Assembly (NCBI GenBank): GCA_003864495.1
Contig: ML133420.1
Span: forward strand, 2,109,238-2,173,237
DNA: 64,000 bases
Origin: Nemopilema nomurai
Taxonomy: Eukaryota; Cnidaria; Scyphozoa; Rhizostomeae; Rhizostomatidae
Direction of reading: 5' to 3'
Shown here one piece after another: positions 1 to 12,540 of the stretch. The notes under the pieces are model-generated. The model searched no databases and was not told where the DNA came from. It saw only the letters and a program-made list of their open reading frames with translations. Both the position numbers and the translations under genes were made by a program. Position 1 is the stretch's first letter, and each line of letters begins with the position of its first letter.

Positions 1-707
1 ACCTTTGGGAATGGAGATCGGATCAGCTATCGGAACATGCTGTTTTGGGTCGTGAATATAAACGATTATTCCTTCACTTTTTTCCCCTTAGAGACTCAGA
101 TCCAAAGCTAGCTGTTAATATCTTGTCAGTCATCTCTTCGTTGTAAAAAATCGCATGCAATCCAAACATTCCTCCGTTGGTATATTGTTTTAGAGATGAG
201 TTTCTGTTTAGTGTGAAACAAGGATAACTGTTTGGAACTAATGAGAAATGTTCTGTGAAGCGAAAATAATCTGGCATATCTTGATTCACTGCTGATGTTT
301 TCGCATCGATCGTGCCAATAAACATTCTACAAGCATAGAAAAAGAGGCGTTTGTTTATTTCATTGGCAAAGTACTTTTCATCTGTGAAGCTGCAGTTTTG
401 TGGAAAATACTGGGACACTGGGGCATTTTCTTGGTACAGCATCGATGGTAAAAGTTAGTATTGTAAAATAGACTGTAGGCAGATCTATGGTCTTGGGTTG
501 GGTGCTGACTGAAATAACAACTTCGTTTTTGAAATACTTGGTGGTGATGCTCTTTCCATTGGTAATCACAAGAAACACGGATGCCGCGATGCAAATTGCG
601 AGCCATAGACATTTTGCGACATTAGACTTTGATGAAAAGACTTTTGGAAACCCATGGATTGTGAGGGATCCAATCTCATTAGTGAAGCTTTCTTTTGTCG
701 TTCTTGT
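1..707 (-). pseudogene. DEG/ENaC-type sodium channel, 5' part, frame-disrupted
   Basis: Conceptual translation of the minus strand gives the N-terminal half of a degenerin/ENaC/ASIC channel. In order it shows the cytoplasmic His-Gly motif (IHGFPKVF, about 640-662), a first membrane segment (CLWLAICIAASVFLVIT, about 560-612), the post-TM1 stretch ending in LPTVYFTI, an extracellular segment with CFTLNRNSS and NGGMFGLHAIFYN, and near base 1 the VYIHDP motif typical of the family. The rest lies outside the window. The frame changes at least twice: once between about 440 and 480, and once at a G4A6 run near 82-92, where the frame of the extracellular segment ends in TGA and VYIHDP continues in another frame. 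The 5' limit at 707 is a possible acceptor (GATGTAG). It may be a decaying pseudogene or a real gene with assembly indels at homopolymers. Family assignment is firm; gene status is not. Confidence 0.75.
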
Positions 708-2913
708 CTACATCGCCTTTTGTCGACCGACGTTCTCCAACTTCTTCTAAAAGCACTGGGATCTATTTCTGTTGGGTTGGGAATTTTGAGGGCTTCTGCT
801 TTAATAATTTCTTTCGATTGTGTACTCGAGTGTGGATGTCACTTTTCATTGATACCCCTTTCTTTTCCAACGTTGGTCAGTCCAGTTTTGTCCTTTTCGA
901 AATTATTTTATGCATACACGACTCCTGACAATTATTCCTCTATGGCAGATCTTGAGAATTAGCTTATAGTCAGCTGTAACTATATCATGTTTGAAAACAT
1001 TGCTGCAATAACATTCTATACAAATGCATAGGTTTTCTATGAAATGATATTCTCTGTTTGAATATCAATTATAGAAGTTCTTCTTCGTGATTCATTTTGG
1101 TTCTTAAAGATTCGTTTTGGCTTTGCCTTGGCTTTCTTTTATTGCCATTTTTCTTGTAACGTGCTCCTCCTTCAACGAATGAATTGAACTGCTTTGATAT
1201 AATTCTAATAGATTTAGTACCCATATTGCGATTCATCTGCAATAGAACTTTTAAGTTGATTAATTATTTAACTTGGATTGTAATTAATCAAGTCTTTGGA
1301 CATTTCAAGGCTTCTAGGTATATTTGGTAGCGAAACAATGTTTTGTTGCCTAGTGTACACAATTCAATAATATAGAATATTACTTGCGTCAAGAAACTGA
1401 TCTCTTCTTGGTGTTATTGATGTTGCTTGTGCTGATAGAAGCTCAAATTAAAAAATCCCTGAATGAAAAGTGAACCTAACTTGGGACTGTTTGTGATAAG
1501 GGACTGTTTGTGATGATATTTCTAAAGTAAAATATATTTACACTGGGCTTTTCTGAGGAGCAGTAAGAAACCATCTTAAAGGGCGTAAATGAGGCTTTTT
1601 GCTTGTTTTTTTAAACTTTTGTAAGAGGTTATTGGTAGAACCGGTAAGGAGGATTTGATTTTGATGAGCGCTCTTGACCAATCAAGGAATTGTGCTGATG
1701 ATTAACCTATGGAGCCAAGTAATTAAGGGTTTAAAATCATAAATCGATTGACCGATTGACTGGTTGATTGTAATGGTTGATTGGTTGATTGATCGATTGA
1801 CTGGTTGATTTCAGCATGTGACCATACCAGATAGAAAACTGTACCATCAACGTACATGATAGGTCTCAGCATTTAGTCTTTAGGTAATGTAATTAATGCG
1901 AATGAAAAAAAGCCGAGGACCCATGATCGAGCCATGAAGAACTCCAAACGTTCTTCTTTAAACTCATCTGTGCTCCATTGAAGCATTGATTTGTGATCTT
2001 TGTAAGTTGTGCAGGACAATCTACAAGCTTTCTTTGCTCTGCATTTTCAGCTTTGTGGCGAGACAGGAGTAGAGTGGTCGACAATGTCAAAACAATTATC
2101 AGCTGGTCGCACGTATACTTTACATTCTTACTTGTCGCAACATCAGTAAATTAGATGACATTTAAGAATGTTTCTTTTTTGTTCAAGCTGCTGAGATGCA
2201 AAGAATTTGTTGAAATCGTTCATAGTTTCTTTATCAATCGTTTGCCATAACTGCTTCCACTTTGAAGGTATGATGTAGACATTTTTAGCCCCTTATAACG
2301 CAAGCTTTTTTATATTGATTTCAAGAGTCTCCTTGGCTTAGCCATGTGTTCTTAAATCAGCGTCTTACTTTCAAGGCCTTTTTCGTTCTAAACATCACTG
2401 TGATAACATTTCGGTTCCTTGTGCGTTTTGAACAGCGAGGCTGCAATTGTGATGATGGCATCATTACGGCATTCTCTTTCACAAGCTGTACTTATCACTA
2501 AGTCCTTAGTCGTGCAGCCATGGAAAGCCACGGTCATTCTCGAATTAAGAAGGGGATCAGAGCTTTGCAAACCCTATAGTTTGTATAGGGCCCCTTCACC
2601 TTCGCGTCTAACGGCAGACCTCGTTCTCAGATGTTGATTCGAAAGCGCGGTTGGGTCCAATGTCCGAACTAAATTATGGACAGGTATGGTCGGATATGGC
2701 TCCTGACATGTTCTGAAAGAAATTCGTGCTGAAATCCAGGCTAACAACGTTTTTAACGGATTTAGAAGTTAGAAATTTTCGGGCCAAGATTTTGGCATTT
2801 AAATGAGTTATAGTTAATGATGCATTAACGGCATATGAAGTGTGGATTTCCTAGAAACGCAACCGGCCTAGTTACAATAATTCATTCAAACAAGGTTTGC
2901 TAGTAACTTTAGA
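708..2913. other. Intergenic interval between divergent genes
   Basis: No coding region was recognised. A further N-terminal exon of the channel could lie near 710-960, where the minus strand is partly open, but no homology was seen. Short direct repeats occur at 1485-1517 (a 17-bp unit twice) and a TTGATTG/ACTGG tetranucleotide-like tract at 1745-1810. The interval should contain the promoters of both PGAM5 and the channel gene, but no clear TATA box or CpG cluster stands out. Confidence 0.5.
1745..1810. repeat. Degenerate TTGATTGACTGG simple repeat
   Basis: The tract is built from imperfect repetitions of GATTGACTGGTT and GGTTGATT, about eight base pairs per step. It lies upstream of PGAM5 and has no coding potential. 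Confidence 0.7.
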
Positions 2914-5900
2914 ATGGCCCGTTTTCGTGCTTCATTTGGACGAATATTAACGATTGGTGGTTTAACCGCAGCTACCAGCTCTGTTGCAGTTTACAATGCG
3001 TTAATTTCTGACAGAATATCAGCTCAATCTCAAGTTTTGGATAGTCATGTGGAAGCAACAGAAGACCGTCTCAAAACAAACAAATGGGATGCGGATTGGG
3101 ATCGGAGGAGCCTTGGCAGTATTAAGAATAAAATTGCAGTCAATAACATAAATGTCATTGAAAATTCAGTTCTGAATAAAAAGTTATCAGTTGATAGTGA
3201 TAATTCAAGTGATGAAGAAGACGCGCATGAAAAGAGAAAGAAGCCAAAGGCAACAAGACATTTAATATTTGTTCGTCATGGTCAATATAACAGCGGCAAG
3301 AGTGATGATGAAAAAACATTGACAGATCTTGGAAGGTTTGTTTTAGTTATGAATCTTGTGATATGATTAATTTTTGTTACACACAAAATACAATGTAGAG
3401 TAATGTAATAATCTCGGAAGACAAGTCAAACTTATACAAAGAATACTTGTATACTTTATATACTTAAGTCTATATATTGGTGATTTCTCCAAAAAGGGGT
3501 ACTTCTAAACAAGAAGGCATATGTGCTCTTCATCTGTTTTCTTCTCGCGTGTTTGTCCCAAGGTGCCATGCATCTAGGCAGTAAGGTCATCACTATTATT
3601 GTCGCTTATTGTAAACTGTTATTCAAGAAAACGTTGTTACAAATTTCATGCTTCTCATCTTGAACACCCGTGTAATTTGACCTAAATAAAATTGAATGCA
3701 AAGCAACCTGCAGTGAAAGCATGTTTAGTGCACAGTATTTTTTGCACAATACTGTTGGTCCAATTTTATTTAAAAATTCCCTTTTCCTTGAAAATCTACC
3801 AGCTGAGCCAAGGGTAAAAATAACAGTTACGCTGTTGCCTTAAAACAACCTGCTGCATCTTATTTCTGGTGCATGCTTTTTGAAATTGCAAAGAGTTGCA
3901 CTGGCTCCTCAGTTATATAAGGAATTTGAAGCTAAATGGTGTACAGCATAGTTCATAGACTGCTATTTGCAGGCTAGATTATTCAGATTTTAATCCATCT
4001 CTTGTTATATTACTTTGCTCTTTCTTGTTTTTCAGCCTTCTTGAGTCATCTATTTATAGCAATGGCTTCTTAGAATCAGAATTTTATGATATCTTGATTC
4101 TTTTTGAGCTGCTTATAGAAAGTAAGTTGAGGAATAGCACCCACTGGAACAAGTTTAAGTGACTTTGGTTTGGCTTAAAGTATTTTTTGGCTTTGACAAG
4201 CAATGCATTATAGCAAAGTTAGTGGTCAACGAGATATTTGCAAGCACTAGTTTTCTATTTAAAAATTTATGTTTCTAGTGAATATGGTACAAAGTGACAA
4301 AATTAGAGATTAAGGGTGTTTCTTGTAGCATTTGGTAAACATCATGAATGATTTGATAGCTGTATCTTGCTTATTTAAGGGTAATTCCATACCAAACCAA
4401 CCAACCCACATGTTCTGACTACCCCCAATTTCTAAATAAATCTGTACAATTGTTTGCATTGGCAATGGAAATTTGTTCTTAAAGTTTCAGCTTAGTATTT
4501 TAAACGGGGGCAGAGAAATCAGTTTCCAAAGATTTCAACTTTTCCCCCTAACCCGCGCCCCCCTAAAGAGGAAATCGCATTTAAATTTAGTTACATGTGC
4601 CCTTTCTAGACCAGTAATAGCTCATTTTGAAGCTTTTTTCAAGCTCTATTCAAATATGGTAGTAGGTACAACCTTCCCAAGATGGTTAAAAATGTACTTC
4701 TGAAAAACCATCTTTAAAGGTCTTTGCTCCCTGTAAATTAGTACCTCTCCCCCCTGATGAAAAATTTACACCATAAGCTTCTTTAATGTGTAGATAATCA
4801 TTGTGCAAGTTTACAGGATGGGCCCTTTATAAATGATAGGGCTATGAGCTTTGCAAGAAGGGTTACTTCAAAAAAGGGAAACTTTTTTTGAAACCACAGA
4901 TAGTGTTCAAAAGCATGTATGAAAAGTGAGAACTGAAATTTGAAAAGTGTTAAAAATTGAGTCAGTGGTCACAGCTGGTCACTTTTTTGCCACATCACAT
5001 GGGAAAGGCCCTTGTGATGGTGTAGGAGGCACAGTTAAGAGGTTAGCTGCAAGAGCAAGCTTGCAAAGATTATATGAAAACCAAATTCAAACACCTGCAC
5101 AACTTTTTGCATGGGCCAGAGAAAATATCAAAAACATGCATTTTGAATATGCAGCAAGCGAAGATGTCATCCTAACTGGAAAGAAACTTCACCAAAGATT
5201 TCAAGCAAGCAAAATGATTGAGAGAACCCAAAGGCTTCACGCATTCTATTCAATTCATGGCTGCATTACAAAGATAAAAGTAAAAGAGTATTCCTTTGCA
5301 TCAACAGAGGTGGTTTGTAGTGTCAGCCACATTTCATTGAATGAGCTTGTTGAATGGGAAAAGATTTATGGCTATGTAACATGTGAGTATGAGGGTAGTT
5401 GGTGGCTTGGATATGTACTGGAAAAAATCCTAGTGACAAAGGAGGTAAAACTGAAATTTATGCATCCATCAGGGCCAGCAACATCATTCTTTTTTCCAAG
5501 AAATGATGACATACTCACAGTCCCACATGCAGCTATCCTTACAGTGGTGTCTCCAACTACCCCTACTGGGCAAACATATGCACTGGAAAAATGGGAGATG
5601 ACAAAGGCCACTTCTTGTCTCCAACAAGGAGTATAAGATACATATTTGAAGACAATACACAACATTGAATACTTTTTTATGGTTAAAGCTGTGACTATTG
5701 ACTCAATTTTTAACACTTTTCAAATTTCATTTTTCAGTTTTCATACATGCTTTTGAACACTAATTGTGGTTTCAAAAAATGTGTCCATTTTTTGGAGTCA
5801 CCCCTCTTGCAAAGCTCATAGCCCTATCATTTATAAAGGGCCCATCCTGTAAACTTGCATAATGATTATCTACACATTAAATAAGCTTATGGTGGAAATT

Positions 5901-7542
5901 TTTCTTCAGGGGGGGGAGGTGCTAATTTACAGGGAGCAAAAATCTTTAGAGATGGTTTTTCAGAAGTACATTTTTAACAATTTTGGGAAGGTTGTATCTA
6001 CTACCATATTTGAATAGAGCTTGAAAAAAGCTTCAAAATGAGCTATTACTGGTCTAGAAGGGGCACATGTAACTAAATATAAATGTAATTTACTTTTTAG
6101 GGGGGCGTGGGTTTGGGTGAAAAGTTGAAATCTTTGGAAACTGATTTCTCAGCCCCCATTAAAGATATTTAGCTGAAATTTTGAAAATTACCTTTCCATC
6201 TATCAAGGAATGATTACTTGAAATTTTACTAAAATCAGAGTAGTTATGGGCAAATCTGTACTTTCAATTGGTTGATTTCATATGGAATTACTCTTAACCA
6301 GGTTGGTATAAAGCCTTTGCATTTACTAAAAGAATGTTTTTGTTTCAAAATTGACTAAGGCTATGTCAGTCAGGGGGTATTTGTCTATAACTTTGTAATA
6401 TTTTCTAGGAAACAAGCTGTAACCACAGGCAACCGATTGAAGTCTCTGAATATAAAGTTTGATAGACTTGTTCATTCAACTATGACAAGGGCAAGGGAAA
6501 CAGCAGAGCTTATCAAAGAAAGTTTGGATGATGTTGATTTTGAGAGTTGTGCTTTATTGCGAGAAGGAGCGCCTTGTCCCCCAGAGCCAAGTTCATCTTC
6601 TAGCTGGAACCCAGAAAGATGGGTAAGTATTATCATAATGAGTATCTTCTCAAATCTGCTATATGCTGGAAAGAGTCAGGCAGCCACATTTATCCTAGTA
6701 ATCATATGTTAATGATGATGATGATGATGATGCTGACGATGACGATGATGATGATGATGATTTCAGCTAATGCACTCACTTTTTGTTCTTCTGTTAGGAG
6801 TTCTTTCAAGATGGTTCAAGAATAGAGGCAGCATTTCGAAAATATGTCCACAGAGCAGATGTCCAACAAACAAATGATAGTCATGAAGTCATTGTTTGCC
6901 ATGCAAATGTTATAAGATATTTTGTTTGCAGGTGAGCTAATTTTTCTTGCAGCTGACTAAACAGTTTCTATTGCTGCTTGCCATATAAATCCCTTCAAAA
7001 AAATCTTTTGCTAAGATCAATCTTTATAATCTTCAGCTTTAAAAAATCTAGTATTTCACTTAGTTCCAATCCTATTAATGTTCGACTGTTTGTACTTAAA
7101 TTATTCTTTTCAGTGTTCCTGCATGAAAATTGACATACAAAACAATCACCTATAATTCAGTTTTATTGTGTAGTTTTAGTTGGTATACCAAAGAACAATT
7201 TTACATATAATGTTACATATAAGGCAATGACTATGTTTCTATACAATCCATACAGTTATTTATTCTAGTTTTAAAATCAGTATTTTATGATGAATTGAGA
7301 TGTCCAGTAATATCCAGTTGGTTCTCATTATTATCTAAGGAACAACAGTCTACTGTCTCAATGTAGCTGACAAGTTTTTAATTTCTTGCAGAGCCCTTCA
7401 GTTCCCACCAGAAGGCTGGCTTCGAATGAGCATTGCCAACTGCGGCCTAACTCAGTTGACCATCAGGCCCAATGGTAGGGTCAGCTTGAAGTCCCTTGGA
7501 GATGCTGGCCACCTTCCACCTGACCAGATTACTTTCAAGTGA
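2914..7542 (+). CDS. PGAM5: PGAM5, mitochondrial Ser/Thr phosphatase, complete, 4 exons
   Basis: Histidine-phosphatase (phosphoglycerate mutase fold) protein that acts as a Ser/Thr phosphatase at mitochondria, with known roles in mitophagy, fission and cell death. Coding exons are 2914-3335, 6409-6622, 6798-6931 and 7392-7542. They sum to 921 nt, 306 residues plus stop, close to the usual ~290. All introns are GT-AG and every junction keeps frame. Residues 10-30 are hydrophobic (inner-membrane anchor). WDADWDRR at 58-65 is the multimerisation motif. An acidic Ser/Asp stretch lies at 92-104. The catalytic loop is FVRHGQY with His122. [14 protein letters not shown] and [12 protein letters not shown] (His247) complete the active site, followed by the conserved PPEGWLR and RPNGRV. 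The family often has RHS; here it is RHG, the general form of the superfamily. The start ATG has G at +4, and an AATAAA follows 42 bases after the stop. Confidence 0.95.
4379..4976 (+). repeat. Left terminal inverted repeat
   Basis: About 598 bases matching the reverse complement of 5687-6293 over its whole length, including the AGGATGGGCCCTTTATAAATG and AGCTCATTTTGAAGC segments and the inner end AAAAATTGAGTCA. The inner end overlaps the first codons of the open frame in the element. Confidence 0.85.
4944..5636 (+). pseudogene. Transposon-derived protein fragment ([11 protein letters not shown] type)
   Basis: An open frame of about 230 codons fills the centre of the transposon. No ATG lies near its beginning; it opens inside the left inverted repeat, so it looks like an internal or captured piece of a longer protein. 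It carries [20 protein letters not shown] near the start, a motif I recall from uncharacterised transposon-borne proteins in invertebrate genomes. The last third ([16 protein letters not shown], then [20 protein letters not shown]) has the pattern of a small SH3/tudor-like barrel found at the C-terminus of such proteins. It may be the C-terminal part of a transposase. A host function inside the PGAM5 intron is not suggested by anything seen. Confidence 0.6.
5687..6293 (-). repeat. Right terminal inverted repeat
   Basis: About 607 bases, reverse complement of the left repeat with small differences such as one extra G in the poly-G run near 5910. It ends at GGAATTACTC followed by the TTAA duplication. 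Its inner end again reads TTGACTCAATTTTTAACAC. Confidence 0.85.
6712..6763. repeat. (ATG)n microsatellite in PGAM5 intron 2
   Basis: Imperfect ATG/GAC trinucleotide repeat filling about a third of the 175-base intron 2 (6623-6797), ending about 35 bases before the acceptor of exon 3. Length changes here would alter the branch-point region spacing but not the protein. Confidence 0.9.
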
Positions 7543-7583
7543 ATTTGAAAATTTGTATATTTTGAATCATGTTTCATCATACA

Positions 7584-7589
7584 AATAAA
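7584..7589 (+). terminator. PGAM5 polyadenylation signal
   Basis: Canonical AATAAA, overlapping AATAAT, 42 bases after the PGAM5 stop codon. It implies a very short 3'UTR unless later signals are used. Confidence 0.7.
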
Positions 7590-10440
7590 TAATGGAGCAG
7601 AAACTGTATATACTTTGTTTTGAATGCATAGTTCTGAAAAGTTTTTATGAGCATTAGCTGTTCATCTAATTTATGATTTGTTTGAAGACGTTGTTGTGCT
7701 GTTCAAGAACTTTTTTGACCTTCAACTCCCATATCTTTATCTCCATATTGTCATTATCGGTGACCAAGGACTCAATAGCAAGTTTTTTGTCAGATTCCAT
7801 GTGGCATTTTATATTAACTATCCAATATGTACTAGTTTCCTTCAATAAATGTTGCTTTAGAACTGACACTTAAACCTTTTGTATGGTATTCATAATTCAA
7901 AAGGTTTTGTGTAATATTAATCTTTGGGTTTTTAACAAGTAAGTCTAGGTTTGTAGATTTTCATAAGAAGTGAATTGATTTCTTCTTAATTTGTGTGGCA
8001 TTGTTAGTGCAAGGATCAGTTTGTCTAGGTATCATCAGCAGTACCCTTTTATGCAACAGAGTGTAGAATTATATCTGTATGTTTATTTGTAATATTCTTT
8101 CCCAACGATTGTTGATTTTTGTATATAAGAAAAAGCTGTCTTTATGCAATCTTTGCTTTCTCATCATAGACAAAAAACTTTTAACATTAAGTAGATAGCT
8201 TTGTCATTTGTTGCTCAAATTTTCAACTATATTAATTGTTAGTTAAGTCAATGTAAATTGCCATGGTAAAGTAGATTGTAACAATTCATTAACCATCATT
8301 AATTTTTTACTTTAAAACTAGAAGTATGGTTTGTAAACCGCACAGAATAAAAGCCGGAGCATTTTGAAGGAGCAGCATAAATGCTAGCTTTTAGATCTTT
8401 TTACTTTTTCTTCCTTTGGTTTTCATTTTAGCTTTTGCTTAGAGAGTTCATTGAACTATTTCCAAGATAATAGCCACTCCAGTGTATCCTAGAAACTGGA
8501 TTAGCTAGAGATGAATAGTACAATGATAAATTTTGATGAACCCTAGATATTCATAAGTTGCTCCTGCTCTCTCTTTTCAGTATGATGAAACAGAATGTAA
8601 AAGCTTGGATTTAGATAAGACAACTTTTTCACCATAGTAAATATTCTAGATAAAAACTGAGCCATATTCAGATAGGTTTTCGTGAGCAGATAAGAGAATT
8701 CACTAATCATTTTTTGCATTCAGTTTCCCTTAAAAAAAGTGCTTCTGGGAAAGTAACGAATGTTGTTATTTTCAATTTCATTGATTTCTTCATGAGACAT
8801 ATTTGAGAAGCAAAGTGAAAAACGTTAAGATAGATGGACGGTGGTGGAACACATTTTTTTAAATAAAGAATTGCATATTAAAAAGTAGGCAAAAGTTAGT
8901 CACTTGTGAGAAGATGAAAGCAGCCATTTTCTTGTTCATATTCCAACAAAATCCGAAGTCATCACGGAGAGCCCCATTGCATTGAAAACAAATTTGCTGA
9001 AAGTTTTGCTGAGAGTAGATTTTCTCTTTGCTTGAAATATTAAATACGTCACTGTTTCGATGTTAGTTTTTGACTATAAGCTCCTGCTCTTGGCGGTTTT
9101 TGTGCGACCTTGTCCTCGACAATCCAGCGGGTGTAATCTGTCAATTGCCAATTGAAAGAAATGCGAGTTAGTTTAGTGTTGAATGTACTTCCTGTTCCCA
9201 CAACACTCTTCGTAAATATTTGATAAAAATGCAGACGTACGTGAGAAAAATGACTATTTTTGACAACTGTTGAGTTGCAGAGTCCCTGGGCTTTGAGAAA
9301 GGGGCCTTTTAACGAAAACTGTTATTGTTTGAGATATTTATATGTTCATATGTGTTGTACATTCATACTAAACTGATCTGCAATCAAGGCCGTTCTGTTT
9401 TGACTGACTAAAAAACTTTCAACTATGGGCCAGAATGTTATCCATTGCTGCATGTCGAAATGCAGGTTTTTATTGATTAAACAGTTTCTCTCTGCCGAAT
9501 GGCCTATGCATCTTTTCGACATGAACTTAAATAGCTAAAGCAGGACAAATTAAGTTGACATGGTTTGTGCCAATGAACAGATGATAGTGGATATTTTTAA
9601 GAATTTTCTCAAACGATTTTTTAAACCTTAATCTAGATACGGTATCGGATGGATAAATTTTTCATCAATACACTACAGACATTCTGGTTTAGATTTATGA
9701 ATGCAGGAAAAACTGGGTAGTCGAACGAAAGGAGACGCGTTATTTGTTGGCATAGAATTTTGATCTTCATTTCATAGGTTCTGCGGGGCTTAAAGAAAAA
9801 AGAGAGGTCAATTCTAAATTGATGATGTTTAATGGTCTATTACACCAGTTATTTTAATGAAAACAAAAACCCGAGGCTTATAGGCAGTTCAAAACTTCCG
9901 GGCATTTGGTACCAAACTTTCCTTGCCTGTCTTAATATATTTGCGAAATAATCAGTAGAGAATGAAGGGAATTCCACATTGAAATAATCAAATTAATGTG
10001 TATGTTAAAAAAGTAAAACATACGCAATTTTAGAACCAGTTCAGGTAACAAAATAATATCTAGAAATGATTTTTCCCTCAAAAGCTCATTTAAAAGTGAA
10101 GGCCGTGAACAAGAAAATTCACCTAACTTCAATTTCTGGTAGGAATTTTTTCCTGTTACCAAAAATTGAGCGTTTTGTTTCTTAGAAGCAGGTCTTATTA
10201 CAAGAGGGCGTTCTTGCCTGAGCCAACAGAGGATTATAGCGCCGACCAATATTCTATCTTGTAAAAGAAATGTTTCCAGGGTCTATTGTTTTATTTAGAA
10301 AGCCCGAAATGTATGGAAATTAATCAGGCCCAAAGGCATTACACGATAGCATGGTGGTATCATTGATATGAAATGCTATGCTGTTATGGAATATATCTTT
10401 TCAACAAAAGGGTCTCTGTTCTTAAAAGCCTGCCACGGAG

Positions 10441-10864
10441 CGAAGGAACTCTAGTTATCTGACATATCGAAGGAACATTTGAAGATGATATTTTGGTAGT
10501 TATTTTGTTAGTTGTAAGATATGTAACTATACTATAGAAGCCAAACGTGGCAAAAACTACTCGATTTTGAGTAGATGCACTAATGAGGGAGTATCACATT
10601 TCTTGACGGATGAACCCTTAGTTAGTGCTTCCCTACTAATGTTGAAAAAATTCGAAGGAACTCTAGTTATCTGACATATCGAAGGAACATTTGAAGATGA
10701 TATTTTGGTAGTTATTTTGTTAGTTGTAAGATATGTAACTATACTATAGAAGCCAAACGTGGCAAAAACTACTCGATTTTGAGTAGATGCACTAATGAGG
10801 GAGTATCACATTTCTTGACGGATGAACCCTTAGTTAGTGCTTCCCTACTAATGTTGAAAAAATT
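10441..10864. repeat. Two-copy 212-bp tandem duplication
   Basis: Bases 10441-10652 are repeated at 10653-10864 with a period of exactly 212 and almost no differences, apart from the last few bases where the second copy runs into AAAGGCTCC. Copy identity is near complete, so the duplication is recent or is an assembly artefact. The unit has no recognisable coding content. Confidence 0.9.
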
Positions 10865-11565
10865 CAAAGGCTCCTGGAAATATGATGATTACAGAGTATT
10901 AGCTGGATGGAATTGTAGGATCAGAAATAAGGAAATCGTCGGAAGCAAGAAGCCGAACCTACATTAGCATTTCAAGTGATTTTCGCTGGCAGTAGTCAAA
11001 GAAGCTCCTGAAATTTAAGAATTGCAAATAGTACTTCTGGCTAAAAGCGTACTAAAAAACTCTGTTGATCTGACAGATTTTCTAATTTTTGATGATCTAA
11101 TGATTACAATAAATACACTTTATTGCGTTTTGCGTTATCGACAGGAACCGAGTGAGATCTTCTCTTCATAGCTATTGATGTGAAATTGATCTCAATATGA
11201 AGATTATTTGCAAAAAAGCAATTATCGCTAAAAATATACAGTTTGTAAACGTAGATTGGGAGGTCTAGATGATTTGAAACTTTGGCTAGAAACAAAACAA
11301 ATGCCGTGAAATTTTCGAACGGCTGAAAATTACCTTTCAATCAACAGCTGAAAGTATCGAAAATCAAAACTTTTGAAATTGTTACAGATTTAATACACTT
11401 TGATCCAGCCAATGTGTATTTAGGTCTGGGAAGGTGGTTTCACTGAGATTTCTGCTGGCATTCACCTATATAAGGTCGCTCATAAAGGAAAGCAAGAAAT
11501 CGCGGCATTTGAGAATCATGTGCTGCAGTCACAATGAAACAGGTGCCGGTTATTCCCTCGAAAAT

Positions 11566-11589
11566 AAAACAAAACAAAACAAAACAAAA
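11566..11589. repeat. (AAAAC)n microsatellite
   Basis: About five AAAAC units in an otherwise unremarkable AT-rich stretch. Confidence 0.85.
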
Positions 11590-12540
11590 TAGAAAGTGCC
11601 GTGTTCCTCCTTTTGATTGCTTACTTGACAAAGCTAGTATTTTGGCACTTTAAATAATAAAGGCCTTTTAAACCATTCATCAATTGTAGAGCTTCTTACC
11701 CTTTGTTTTATCACATAAGCCTTTATAAGACCTTGAAGCAAAAAACTTGAATTAAACATGTGATATTTTGATTCTGATTTTTACCTTTTCATGAAGGACG
11801 ATTAAGGAACTTTTTTGCTAGAGGAAAATCATTTTTCACAGCCCACAGCATCTATCAGGCTGAAGGAGCAACAGCCTAATAGTTGGTAAAGGCTCTGCCT
11901 GGAGGCCTATTAAACTGTGTTGTTGTAACATGTTAGCCGTCAAGTACCCAATTGAATTCTCCGAAAACTAGAATATTTTTCAGAAAGAGCTCCATACTAC
12001 AATCTTTGCCAAAAAATCTTGGAATACTTGCTCTAATTTACGCATCTCACATGGTGCAAAATCCCCTCGCGCCAGAAACAATGTTGTGTAGCGCAAAAGT
12101 GAATAATCCTGCAAACATAAGTGATGAATTCTTATAAAGCTTTAGCTTTGTCCTAAAGGTCTAATGTTGTTTGAGGAGGTTAAGGGGTTGCAACTACTAA
12201 AGGAGACACGGCAATAGAACGGAGGTCACAAAATTACCAAATAGAAAGGTGTTTCAACTACTTTTGGAAGAGATTATTGCATGTGCTAAACAATGATTTG
12301 TTTTTCATCTCAATTTCTAATATATGTTGATTAATTCCCAATAATTCATATTTAATTTTAATCCTTAGTTGATCTATATCTTGGTGTTGATTCGAAGAAA
12401 GCAGCTAAAATTTGCAATTTTAAAATGCAACCTCATCTATTTTCTGAGCAAACCAAAGCAAGACCTCAGAGACCTTCAATCAAAAGGATTCTCTGTGTGC
12501 CTCCTTTTGAAAGAAGTGCATGCAAAGTGGATAGCACAGC

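Larger units (their letters stand above)
4379..6293. mobile_element. Foldback-type DNA transposon with TTAA target duplication
   Basis: Long terminal inverted repeats, 4379-4976 and 5687-6293, surround a unique centre of about 700 bases. The left end reads GGGTAATTCCATA and the reverse complement of the right end reads GAGTAATTCCATA. The element is flanked on both sides by TTAA (4375-4378 and 6294-6297), the target duplication used by the piggyBac and Kolobok superfamilies. The repeats are diverged by scattered substitutions and small indels, so the insertion is not recent. The centre carries a transposon-type protein fragment without a start codon. Assignment to a superfamily rests on the TTAA only and is an inference. 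Confidence 0.85.
3336..6408 (+). other. PGAM5 intron 1 hosting a transposon
   Basis: A 3.07-kb intron that splits the codon for Arg141. Donor GTTTGT at 3336 and acceptor TTTTCTAG ending at 6408. About 1.9 kb of it is the foldback element at 4379-6293; the remainder shows no recognisable feature. The other PGAM5 introns are 175 and 460 bases, so the element accounts for most of this intron's extra size. Confidence 0.9.
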
